Below are positions 34,513-45,100 of a DNA stretch of 64,000 bases, in pieces. Origin of the DNA: Symbiodinium natans (taxonomy: Eukaryota > Sar > Dinophyceae > Suessiales > Symbiodiniaceae). A program made the position numbers and the translations under genes. Location of the stretch: NCBI GenBank assembly GCA_905221605.1, contig CAJNDS010002133.1:235365-299364 (forward strand), written 5' to 3'. The notes beneath the pieces are model-generated. The model was not told the DNA's origin, made no database searches, and worked only from the letters and a program-made list of their open reading frames with translations. How positions within the stretch are numbered: position 1 is the first letter of the stretch; every line of letters starts with the position of its first letter.

Positions 34513-34677
34513 CCCTAAACCCTAAACCCTAAACCCTAAACCCTAAACCCTAAACCCTAAACTCTAAACATTAAACCCTAAACCCTAAACCCTAAACCCT
34601 AAACCCTAAACCCTAAACCCTAAACCCTAAACCCTAAACCCTAAACCCTAAACCCTAAACCCTAAACCCTAAACCCT
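34513..34677 (-). repeat. Interstitial telomeric repeat, CCCTAAA x23
   Basis: About 23 units with two decayed units near 34560-34570. It faces the TTTAGGG tract 96 bases to the right. Confidence 0.95.
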
Positions 34678-34773
34678 GTCCCTAAGCCCTAGAAACCCCT
34701 AAAGGCGATGGCCACCTGCGGCCTTGAGCTGCTTGACCTGCTCAAGGAAGTCCTGACAAGGAGCTGCTGCGTG

Positions 34774-34918
34774 TAGGGTTTAGGGTTTAGGGTTTAGGGT
34801 TTAGGGTTTAGGGTTTAGGGTTTAGGGTTTAGGGTTTAGGGTTTAGGGTTTAGGGTTGAGGGTTGAGGGTTGAGGGTTGAGGGTTTAGGGTTTAGGGTTT
34901 AGGGTTTAGGGTTTAGGG
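34774..34918 (+). repeat. Interstitial telomeric repeat, TTTAGGG x20 with TTGAGGG block
   Basis: About 20 units including four or five consecutive TTGAGGG units (about 34855-34883). Confidence 0.95.
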
Positions 34919-35652
34919 GCGCTTGGGGTTTTCCTGAACCCCCAGGGTATGCAAAGAAAATGCGCCAAACCCAGCAAAAGTACCATTGTTTTACATACTT
35001 TGAGGGTTCAGGTTCGGGTTTGATAGGTTTAGAGCCCAGGTTGTGTTGGGTAACAATCGAAGGTAGGGTGTAGTAGGTCTAGGGCTTAAGGCTATGGGCA
35101 TCAGGTTCTGAAGGAGGGAGTTGGAGTTTGGCATGACCCTGGCCGGGATGGATGCACACCCCTTCGCTGCAACCCGACCTCTAGGGGTTTAGGGTTTAGG
35201 GTTTAGGGCTTAGGGTTTAGGGTTCTCCCTCCCTGTCACCCTCTCCCTCTCCCCCCTCTCCCAAAGCTAACCCCTAACCTCCCCCCCCCCCCTTCCCCAA
35301 ACCACCGTTTCACCCCCAAACCCCACTTATCCCTGGTGCTTGCAGCTGCTGAAATTTGGGACTAGGGTTTAGTTTCCAGCGTCCTGATCTAGAATCTACG
35401 TCCCCAAGTCTCCTTATAGCTGGGCGGCTTAGAATTATGGCTTGAAGTTTTCAATATGTGGTTTAAGGGCTTGGGGCTGGAGCATCTGGAGCTTTCTTGG
35501 CCAACCTGTTGCTACCAATACCCCTGTCAGCAGGCGAGCATCCCAGTGATCTACATGGTTTGGGTGGCCGGCAGCCACGTACAGCCAGTAGAGAGGAACC
35601 AGTAGCCACTTCCTCGCTTGCCCCAGCACTTCGGGGACATGTAGAATGTACG

Positions 35653-35730
35653 GTTTAGGGTTTAGGGTTTAGGGTTTAGGGTTTAGGGTTTAGGGTTTAG
35701 GGTTTAGGGTTTAGGGTTTAGGGTTTAGGG
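35653..35730 (+). repeat. Interstitial telomeric repeat, TTTAGGG x11
   Basis: Eleven perfect units. Confidence 0.95.
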
Positions 35731-36979
35731 ACGCGACTAAGACAAGAGAAGACCCAAGTGCAGCACAACCTAATTCACCATCATTCCGGGCCTCTAGACC
35801 CTAAACCCCTGTTTCGAGCTGGTACTGCGGTGCACAACATGCTCTGGATCTGCTCAGTACGCAAAAACCATCAAAAACACCATAAACCCCGAAGCCCGTC
35901 AACCCTCCACGGCTGATGTCAAGCCCTGTCTGCAGTCCCAACCACACTGCCGACTCCCTGCAGCGTCCGCGGGGAATGCAAAGGCCGAAGGACTCCTTGG
36001 GCTGGCGGGCTGAGCGTAACAGGAAGTTGTAAAGTGTGACGTGTGTGAGAGGGTCTCGGGCTTAGGGTTCAGGGGCATAGGGGCGCGGGCAGGACCATTC
36101 CATCTCTCTCTACTTACTGGCCATGTTGCTGCAAAGATTCACCTGTCAATCTGTGATGTCAGTACGTCTGCAGGCGCGTGCACTCTTCGCGGGGAAGGGG
36201 GGGGGGGGGGGGGGCGTTCAACCCTGGTTATGTATGCGTGTGTCTGTGTGTGGGCGGTGTCTGTGTCGCTTACGGTGTTCACTATGGCTGTTGATGCGTA
36301 ACCCTTTCCTGCGCATCGGTTGCCTTTTATTGAAAAAGGTTTGTGCCCACCAGGCGAAATTCTCTACGGCGGCAAGACGGGATTCTGCTGAGCTTCAGGC
36401 ATGAAGTTCAGGGCCTGGTTTCCCACAGATGGACTAGGGTTTAGGGACGGATCTCCGCCGGACGCCGCATTTCTTGTTCGTATCAGGTTGGGGGCCTCTT
36501 CCCTAACCCCCCCCCCCCAAAAAAAAAACTGGAATCTTGATTGCGTCCAGTGCTTCCAAGCAGCTGGTATGTCGGGCCGCGGACCGGCGAAGCGCCATCC
36601 CTGCCACAACTCCTGCATTTAGGGTTTAGGGGTTCATGGGCCCCGAACCAAGCAAGGTTGGGCCAACAAGGTGTAGGTGTCAGACAGGACCGGCCCAGCC
36701 CTAACCTCCCTAAACCCTAAACCCTAAACCCTAAACCCAGTTGCTCTCCAAAGCAGCGCAGATAGGCTGGAAGGGCCCAAGTTGGGAGGCTTGCATAGTT
36801 TCGACGTTGGGCTTTTGCAGCATAACCTAAACCCTAAACCCGAAACCCTAAACCCTAAACTCTCCACTCTAAAACCCTAAACCCTCGTAGCGCGCACCCT
36901 AAACTCCTCCGGGCTCAGGCGGATCTCCAGGTAGCGGCCCTCATAGAAGCCGGCGGTACATCTTCAGGGCCCGTATATG

Positions 36980-37340
36980 GGTGTATATATATATATAAGA
37001 ACACACACACATATATATATATATATATACACACATATTACATATATATATATATATTACACACGAATTGGTTCGTTATCTTAGTTCTGCATATATATAT
37101 ATATATATATGTATGTACGTATGTACGTGTGTGTGTGTGTACGTGCACAGTGAAGACATAAAGATGCACGTGTATCATTTACATGTTTGTGTCTGTGTCT
37201 CGTGTCTGTGTCTCTGCGTGTGTGCATGTGTATAATACCTATACATATATATATATATACACCTGTCTTTCTCTCAATACATACAATATACCTATATGTC
37301 TGTATACATGCATACCTACTACCTACATATATTGTGATTC
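36980..37340. repeat. TA/CA/GT microsatellite zone
   Basis: Several (TA)n runs, with CACACACACA, GTGTGTGTGT and GTATGTACGTATGTACGT blocks over about 360 bases. No gene. Confidence 0.85.
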
Positions 37341-37462
37341 TTCTTATTATTCTGTAGTCGGGGATTATGCAGTGCCAGGGGGACTCAATGCTTTCTCCGG
37401 ACGCAGACTTGCTTATTTCAAGCAGTTGGGGAGGGGGGTATTGGAATAAAGGGTTTAGGGAC

Positions 37463-37565
37463 CTAAACCCTAAACCCTAAACCCTAAACCCTAAACCCTA
37501 AACCCTAAACCCTAAACCCTAAACCCTAAACCCTAAACCCTAAACCCTAAACCCTAAACCCTAAA
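37463..37565 (-). repeat. Interstitial telomeric repeat, CCCTAAA x15
   Basis: Fifteen perfect units. Confidence 0.95.
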
Positions 37566-37887
37566 TAGGCTTAAGGTTTAGGGCTTTGGGCTTAGGGTTT
37601 GGGACCAAGGTTTGCAAGTTACTTTCTGGGGAGGGAAGGGGGATGAGGGGGGGTGCTTTGGGCCACGCTGCTGGGCACCCTTGAGATTTCGGAATTTCCA
37701 ACCCCCCCACCCCAAAAACAAAAAAAGATCTAGGAATCGTGGTCTCATGGCCTCATGGGGCTGTGCAGAGCAAGCTCTTTGGGGTTTATATGTCTTCCGC
37801 CCTCATGGGGCTGTGCTTCCGCCTGTGTTTTGGGGCACAATTCCCGGAGCCCTTGGACCATAAACGCCCCGAAATCCTCAAGCAAAG

Positions 37888-38095
37888 TTTCATACTACCC
37901 CCCCCTAGGTTCCCCCCAGAGTTAAGGCTCTTCAGTGATAATTAGGCCTAATTAAGGGTATTTAAGGGGGGAACCTAGGGGGGGTAGCCCTAATTAAACC
38001 CTAAACCCCATGACCGATTGCATAAACCCTAAACCCTAAACCCTAAACCCTAAACCCTAAACCCCATGGGGGAACCTCGGGGGGGGAGCATGTGA
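37888..38095. repeat. Nested inverted repeat I
   Basis: AGTTTCATACTACCCCCCCC at the left is matched in inverse by GGGGGGGAGCATGTGAAACT at the right. Inside, CCCCCCTAGGTTCCCCCC (37901-37918) pairs with GGGGGGAACCTAGGGGGG (about 37966-37983). CCCTAAA repeat (38026-38065) has expanded between the two right arms. Confidence 0.65.
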
Positions 38096-38194
38096 AACTT
38101 TCCGCGGAGCTGTTCTACGTCGCCTCAGCATCTGATCCAGAACTGGCGCCCAAGTGGCACCTCTAGCAAGCTGAGAGACGATACTTTGAAAGGC

Positions 38195-38256
38195 TTAGGG
38201 TTTAGGGTTTAGGGTTTAGGGTTTAGGGTTTAGGGTTTAGGGTTTAGGGTTTAGGG
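38195..38256 (+). repeat. Interstitial telomeric repeat, TTTAGGG x9
   Basis: Nine perfect units directly before family E copy 3. Confidence 0.95.
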
Positions 38257-38382
38257 CTAGACCCAAGAGTATCCTAGGAATAACAAAGGTGCCCTTTCTG
38301 GTTGGAAGGGGCTCATAATATGACCCTAAACCCTAAAAAGGGAATAAGGGCCTAGGTCCTAGTAAGCTGTGTAGGCTTTCTC
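38257..38382 (+). mobile_element. Short repeated element, family E copy 3
   Basis: CTAGACCCAAGAGTATCCTA, AATAACAAAGGTGCCCTTTC, GGAAGGGGCTCATAAT and AAGGGAATAAGGGCCTAGG match copies 1 and 2. Confidence 0.65.
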
Positions 38383-38695
38383 ATCCAGGGTTGGAACCTT
38401 CCCTTAAAGCCCATTGACCCCTTATAAACCCTAAACCCTAAACTAAACACTCAACCCTAGAGCCTATACCCTAAACCGCATTCATCCGGGTAAAAACGGA
38501 CATGTAGGTCATGATTACGCTATGTGCTATTGCCTGAAGGTGGCGAGCGGATGTCAGGGTTTGACTCTCACACTTGCACAGGCGGCCAAAGCTTGTCGGG
38601 TTCAGGTGAAGGGCTTAGGGTTCAGGGTTTAGGGTTTAGGGCTTAGGGTTTTTTTTTTCGGGTTTAGGGTTTAGGGTTTCGGGTTCGGGTTTGGG

Positions 38696-38698
<3 letters not shown>

Positions 38699-38744
<46 letters not shown>
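38699..38744 (+). repeat. Homopolymer C run, 46 bases
   Basis: Forty-six consecutive C residues. It may be an assembly-sensitive site. Confidence 0.9.
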
Positions 38745-41284
38745 TGCCAACCCCACTTCCAACTCTGCATTGCGTCAACCTCTCAGTCCTGCGCCTGGCG
38801 AAGGAGGAAATGCTTGGCCCGAAGCCGCACACGCAGAGTCATCCTCCGAGCTACTAAGCCGTCAAGATCTTTTGGGGGGGACCCTAAACCTTAAACCTAC
38901 AACCCTACAAGCCTGAACACTGAGCCAAATAATTAGGGGGAAGCAGGCGCGTACAAAACCTTACAGCATTTCTTCTCCTCTACACAACATGCTGCACCAG
39001 GATGTTTGACTCTGTGACAAGACGCTCTGCCACAAGGCCTATGCGAAAGGTGTGTCGTCATGACGCTCGGTCCACTAACAACTGCCAACAGAAGCAACAT
39101 GAAAACAAAAACAAAAAACAAAACTGCACAAAACTGCATGTCGCAAAAATCATCGCAAAACCCATGGTTTTATGTGATTGTTTGCCGCCATTGAGGGCTG
39201 TCACTAGACGCCCGAAGTGAAAGGAGTCATGTGTACTTCTGTGTCATGTATTTCAGTTATTTGTAGTCTCACAAGATAAACGGTTAAACAACGTTGGTTT
39301 TAACAGTGTTTCTTGCTGTGGGACGTCCTAACCTAATTCTCGCTTTCCTGGAAACTGTACACACAGACTGTGCTTGAGCAGCTCAAACCCACGCAAAAAC
39401 AGCGCAAGGCACCAGGTTTTTTACGCGCCTGTGACCAAAGAGGGGTCTTGGGCTCTGGGCTTCGCGACCCCTCCAACTGCCCAAGCCCTGTCCACAAAGC
39501 GAAATGGCCGGTTCTCTAATTTGTGGCTGTTTCTGGGTTAGAATTTGGGGCTTAGGGTTTTGCAGTTTTAGGGTTGAGGGTGAAGCGGGTCCCTTCTTAG
39601 GGGCAAGCGTGCATGTTCTCATAGGTACCCCCAAAGGGACCCTCACTTCGGGGAACCTGCCCAGTGACCCCAGTCACAGAACAAAGGCCCTCCTGCTACA
39701 TCAAGACAATAACGGGATAATGCTGGTACTTATGGAGGCCTTCTGTCTTGCACTCCGAACTCTCAGAGTCTCAGCCCGAGAGAACAACCTCACATGCCAA
39801 GACCCTGCACCTGGGGCTATGCTAATTCAAGGAAGGTTCCCTAATACCACTTTGCAGGGCACATGTCATCTACACTCCCCACCTGCGGCTTGAAATGTGC
39901 CGGGTCTATAACAGAGAAGGAAGCCGTGTCTTTGTCCAATGGGGCTCCTAAGGCTAAGAAAGCAAAGAAGAAAAGAAATACCTCTTAGTCCAGAAAGCAC
40001 GGGTCCTAGCAGTCTGAATTTTAGAAAACGTGCTTGGAAACCCTAAACCCCAAACCCTCAAACCCAAGCACTGTAAGCCCCAAACGCGAAGCCGCCAAAA
40101 TCATCCCAGGGTCTAACCGCTGAACCCTAAACCCTGGACCGAGACCCGAAGTGTAAAACCCTAAACCCTAAACCCTAAACCCTGAACCCTGAACCCTGAA
40201 CCCTAAACCCTAAACCCTAAGCCCTAAGCCCTAAACCCTAAACCCTAAACCCTAACCCTTGGCAGACACTCGCAGCCTCGGTGCTGGTGCCTTCAACTGC
40301 CGGGGCACCCCATCGGCAGTGCCTGGAACAGGCTTTGAGGGGGGGAGGGGGTGTTCAGGCAAACCCTAACCCTAAACCCTTTTGCAACTGGAACCCTGCA
40401 CCCTAAACCCTAAACCCTACACCCCAAACCCTTTTGCAGCAGGCTTGCGTGAGTCCTCGCTTGGATCAGGCTACCCTAAACCCTAAACCCTAAACCCGCT
40501 GAGGGCTTAGGGAAGGGCGCGGGGTTTAGGGATGCTCGTTTTGGATCCAGCTGTTGGGCCTGCAAACTAAGGCTGGGTGAAAAGAGAAGGCTTGAGCACG
40601 ACTAGCACTTACCTGGGGTTTAGGGTTTGGGGTTCATACGGCGTGCCTTGTCAAGATGTCTGATTATGAGGAGAATAGAGTGTGGCCACGCGCCTCGCAT
40701 GTTCTGTGCGACATGGGTTTGCCACTTCTTCTGCGAGGGGTTGAAGCCCCCAATCACAAACCCTACACCAGTAGTTGAACCCTAAACCCTAAACCCCAAA
40801 CCCCAAACCCTAAACCCTAAACCCTAACCCCTACACCCCTTTCAGAAGTTGGGAGCCCCAACTCCAGCCACGTCCCCCTTACTTGCCTGCTCCACCAGGC
40901 AATGCAGCTCGCATCCAGGCCATCCTTTGCGATGTTGAGGTTCAGGGTTTAGGGTTTAGGATTTAGGGTTTAGGGTTTAGGGCAAAGGGTTTAGGGTTTA
41001 GGGCGTGGGGTTTGGGGTTAAGGGTTTAGGGTTCATGGTCTAGGGTTCAGGGTCTAGGGCTTGGGAGGGCTTGGGATCCCGAACACTTCACCCTAAACCC
41101 TAAACCCTAAACCCTAAACCCTAAACCCTAAACCCTAAACCCTAAACCGCAAAGTGCAGGGCTTCGACCCTAGGATTTTCGGGGCGTTAGGGGAAGGAAA
41201 CTTTCTTCGCAAGGGAAATAGGTACCCTAAACAATTCCTGGCAACATTCTATAGGGGCGGCGGGAGAGTGTTGGGGGGGGGGAA
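38745..41284. other. Gene-free host region left of the provirus
   Basis: Unique stretch at 38900-40030 with no telomeric repeat and no recognised gene; the 129-residue frame at 39504-39893 has no known domain. CCCTAAA tracts follow at 40157-40258, 40779-40832 and 41091-41148. G-rich sequence (TTGGGGGGGGGGAAGGGGG, 41271-41289) precedes the insertion site. Confidence 0.5.
41091..41148 (-). repeat. Interstitial telomeric repeat, CCCTAAA x8
   Basis: Eight perfect units 142 bases left of the provirus end. Confidence 0.95.
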
Positions 41285-41289
41285 GGGGG
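41285..41289. other. Possible left target-site duplication (GGGGG)
   Basis: Five G residues directly precede the left terminal repeat and match the five bases after the right one. The surrounding DNA is G-rich on both sides, so the match could be chance or reflect insertion into a G tract. Confidence 0.4.
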
Positions 41290-41576
41290 AGTTAGGGCTA
41301 GGCACCCGATTTTTCAAAGCTTTCGCCGCAACGCCTCCACCGAAAAAACCCTGTATCCCACCCTACGATTTTACACTTTACCACCAAAAAATCATCAATT
41401 TTGACATCCCCGCCTCACGCAATTTAACCAACAAAAAATCAAAAAATTAAAAAAAAATCATCTCCAAATCAATTTTTCAAACCACCCCCTAACTCACAAA
41501 CCCGAAATTCACGATTTTTGAAATTGAAAATTCTGCTCAATGTTCTTTGTCGTTGAATAGAATTTTCACTGGTAAT
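41290..41576 (+). repeat. Left terminal inverted repeat of the provirus
   Basis: The 287-bp repeat begins AGTTAGGGCTAGGCACCCG and ends GGTAAT. Every landmark checked along it has its complement at equal spacing in 60748-61034. The only difference seen is C at 41569 against a T-equivalent at 60755. The outer third has higher GC; the inner two thirds are AT-rich with A runs. It overlaps the last codons of the adjacent 79-residue gene. Near-identity implies recent insertion or gene conversion between the ends. Confidence 0.97.
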
Positions 41577-41805
41577 ATTTGTAATTAACCTCATACAGTT
41601 TGATTATTTCCTTCTGTAATGAAATCTGCGTATCTAAATATTTCATTTCTTTATCAAAATGTTCCTGCTCTTCCTTTTCTATTACGCATTTTTGCTTTAT
41701 TTCTTCAATTTTGCTTTCCCTGCTTTCTTTGATGATTTCTAATTTTTCTAATTCGTGCTTTGCTACTCTGTATTGTATCTCAAACAGTTCGTCATAAACG
41801 GTCAT
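41566..41805 (-). CDS. Small coiled-coil protein of unknown function
   Basis: 79 residues, very rich in Glu, Lys and Ile with heptad-like spacing from about residue 10 to 70, so it is probably one long coiled coil. No membrane segment or catalytic motif is visible. It is the leftmost gene of the provirus and its stop codon lies inside the left terminal repeat. Upstream is an AT-rich stretch with two TTTTAAAACTTTT-like copies (about 41826-41846) similar to that before the neighbouring 83-residue gene. Function not recognised. Confidence 0.7.
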   Translation of the reverse strand: MTVYDELFEIQYRVAKHELEKLEIIKESRESKIEEIKQKCVIEKEEQEHFDKEMKYLDTQISLQKEIIKLYEVNYKYYQ

Positions 41806-41847
41806 ATATTATAAACTATATATTTTTTAAAACTTTTAAAACTTTTT

Positions 41848-42099
41848 TTATACATAAACGTCGCCCTCTTTTTTGATTTCGTAGTATTCCATCGTCGTTG
41901 GTTTTGGGTTTGTAATATCTCCGTTGTTTAGTTTTGTCAAATATGCTTTTCTTTTGTTTTGATATGTTGTGTCTTTTGATTTTGTTGTGTTGCTCAAAAC
42001 TGGTGCAAATAGTTTGTTGTGTATTTCTTCTATTTTGTTATTAATATTTTCTAATGTGTTGTTGATGTCGTTAAGTGTGTCCTCCAAACCTTCGGCCAT
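41848..42099 (-). CDS. Small protein of unknown function
   Basis: 83 residues. The first about 30 residues form an Asn/Leu/Ile-rich amphipathic helix, likely an oligomerising coiled coil. The rest is basic and polar and ends in an acidic/aromatic tail (EYYEIKKEGDVYV). No family recognised. It follows the polymerase-helicase gene on the same strand after 36 bases and is preceded by a TTTTTAAAACTTTT element (about 42118-42131) rather than the palindromic box of other left-arm genes. Confidence 0.7.
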   Translation of the reverse strand: MAEGLEDTLNDINNTLENINNKIEEIHNKLFAPVLSNTTKSKDTTYQNKRKAYLTKLNNGDITNPKPTTMEYYEIKKEGDVYV

Positions 42100-42135
42100 A
42101 TAAAATACTAAACATTATTTTTAAAACTTTTATTC

Positions 42136-45100
42136 TTAAAATTGTTCCTTATCGCTTGCCGCGCAGTTGCATTTCTTACAGTATGCTATGCAGTTGCTTA
42201 TGGTATGACTCTGTGAGTTATCTTTCCTTTGTGCTGTTAGATTCGTTGTTATGTTTCCGGTTTTTAACTTAACATAAAACTCCACACTACATTTTTCACA
42301 AAAGCCGTTTAACCTATCCAAAAGCCATTGGGCAGTTATGTAGTTCTTGTGGTCTATCTTTCTTTTACCTGCCCTGTCCTGTTCCTTGTAGTTCTGCACC
42401 TTGCGCTCTAAATAGTTAAAGATACACTGCTTATTGAATACAGTATCTTTATTATCATCATACCTGTAAAACCTGACCTGATTTAAATCGGTGGCTCTCG
42501 TGATTGCCGTCCAGAGCCACTCCTTAGAAACATTAAAATGATGATAATCAAAGATGGTTATACCAGTGTTTATGCTCGAACCCTGCACACTATGACAGGT
42601 ATAACAGTAACTAAATATAAAATGCTTCCTTAAAACATCAATGGGTAGGGTTTGTATATTTCCTTCGTGCTCCTCTTTTAGTTTTACCTTATCGCCGTTA
42701 ATCTCAGAAATAATGTATCGGAAATTAACTTGACATTTATATGTGGTTGTTTTTAAATACTCCCTGCATATAACCACCTCACCTATGTCATATTCGTTTT
42801 TGCGGTTTTGGCGCCTCCTTATTTCGTTGCTTACCTCTTTACACGTATCGTTTAAGTATGCTATGTTGTTATTGTTTGTTTGTATGTCGTCGGTGTATTC
42901 GAAGTATTTTTCTATCAACTGTTTCGTTTTAACTTTGTTTATGAATATGTCGTCGTATATGTTTGCTAATTTGTCTTTGTCCTCCTGAGTCTTTAACCGC
43001 TTACACTCCCGTAAATAAATATGATATTTAAATATTTTGTTTATGCAGTGGTTGGCATATACTTCGTGGTCGTGTAGGTTGGTTATTTCCGAAACGGGTT
43101 TTAATTGCTTACCGTCGCCGGTTGCCACCACTATTAAATCCTTATGCGCTTCCACGAACTCCCTAATTTTATTCAAGGCCCTTAGGCCATTAAAATAAAT
43201 CTCGTCGAACACTATACAGTCATAATCCGAGTAGTCAAACTTTTCTAATTTTTCGTCGCCGACGGCTATGGAAAAGAATTTATTAATTGTCGTGGCGTCC
43301 TTTCCATATTTTTGAACCAGTTTATTAGTGGGGCACACGAACAGCACTTTTAAACCTAAGTCCCTGATTTTTTCACATATAAAGCTTTTACCAGAACCGG
43401 CATATTTCGCCCTAATCATCACGTGCTTTACTGAAAATATCTTCTCTATGATCTTCGTTGTGTCGTATTCGTCCTGTATGTCTATCTTTTTGTTTATATA
43501 CATTGGTATTTTAGTTGCTTCGTTTTCTTTTATGTGGTAGTCCTCCTTGGGCATTATTATATCCTCGTTGCTTTTATTAACCCTCCACTGACCTATGCAC
43601 TTTGTAGATGCCCCCGCTTTAATTCCCAGTGCTTCTTTCGCTTTGGGTAGGTCTTCGGTGTTTATAACAAATGCATCGGTCTTGACACTATACGGTTTAA
43701 CACCGCATTGAAGTAATCTGTTATAACACTGATACATATTAAAGTTATGTTGTTGCAATAGCAGTTCCTTTATATAAACAAACCCATTTACCAACTTCGT
43801 TTTATCGGATATATTCACTATGTAGTATGAATCTCCTTCCGATATTTCATTCCATTCAGTGCATTCGTCATCGTCCATTTCATAAAAATTCACTTCTTCT
43901 TCGGTCAGTTTGTGTATTTTGCCCCCGTATTTTTGTTGAAAATCCGACGCCTCCTTTAAGTTTCTAAACAGTATGCTTTTTTGGTTGGTGCTTTTGGTTC
44001 TTTCTAAAAGTCCGAAATTCACCACTGCCACCTGTTTTTTAATTGCCATATCCTCCTCGTCGTTTTCACTTATTTTTTTGTCCCATAATTCCCCGACTAT
44101 GTTTTTATAATTCACAGAGTGCTTGAACGAAGGCTGTTTATAACTTATGATCTTAATTTCTGATGTGTCCAACTGTTTTAGATACAAACCGTATAAAAGA
44201 CCAAACTTTTTGTTTAACATTACTTTGTTTTTCTCGCCCGTGTTCTTAACATAATACAGTGTATAATCGTGCATTTTGTTAAAATCCATTTGTTCGGTAT
44301 ATGGTTGCCACACATCAAACTGATTAAAGCCGAATGTCTCCACAATATCTATAAACGATTTAGTAAATGCTTTGGACATATCCAGTTCCACTTTCGGCAT
44401 CGTATCCGAAAACTTATGTGATACAAACATACCCACAGGCACTATGGTTTTAGCCTCTTCGTATAAATCTATGTCGGCTTGGTTATAAAACGATTTATGA
44501 AGTGGATTAAACAAAGACTTATTAAAATCAAACATCGCCTTATTCATATTGTTATAGGTTTCTTCGTTGTCTATTCTCATACATCCGTCCGACGAGGTTT
44601 TTATTAAATTCTGGGTTTTGACTATGAAGGTGGTTTTCTTTAATTTCATTCGTATCTCTGACACTATACCCGCTTGAAACCGAATTTTAGGTTCATATCC
44701 ACCGCCCAGTATTTGAAATAATATTTTGGTTAGGTTGTTGTCCTCGGGCACTAAGTATTTCGTTATAGGTTCTTTATCCTTACTGACCAGTTTTAATATT
44801 TCGTAAGCGTCCCTAATCATTATAAATTGTGGCGGTTCTTCCTTTTCGTTTATGTGATAATCGGTCGTTGCTTTCACTATGGGTTTTTTGCCTACATTGC
44901 CCAGTTTCTGCTGTATGCTTTTTAGGTCGTTGTTCATTGTGTAGATGTGGCTGTTTTTCACAAAGGCATAAAAACATTTGAGTTTTTTGTTTGCCTCTTC
45001 GGGTTCGTGCCTGTATATAAGGTTTTCACAGCAGTCAAAAATTCGGGCAGGAATGCTGTAATGTTTAAAGACTTTATCCATTTCATTAATGGTTGCCCCG

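Larger units (their letters stand above)
33591..37462. other. Gene-free host region
   Basis: Holds telomeric tracts at 34513-34677 (CCCTAAA), 34774-34918 (TTTAGGG) and 35653-35730 (TTTAGGG), decayed CCCTATAA-like units at 34030-34240, and a TA/CA microsatellite zone at 36980-37340. No coding frame with recognisable content. Confidence 0.5.

Noticed and set aside
39504-39893. 129-residue plus-strand frame in a repeat-poor stretch
   Set aside because: No domain, and composition is not clearly coding; left as unassigned.
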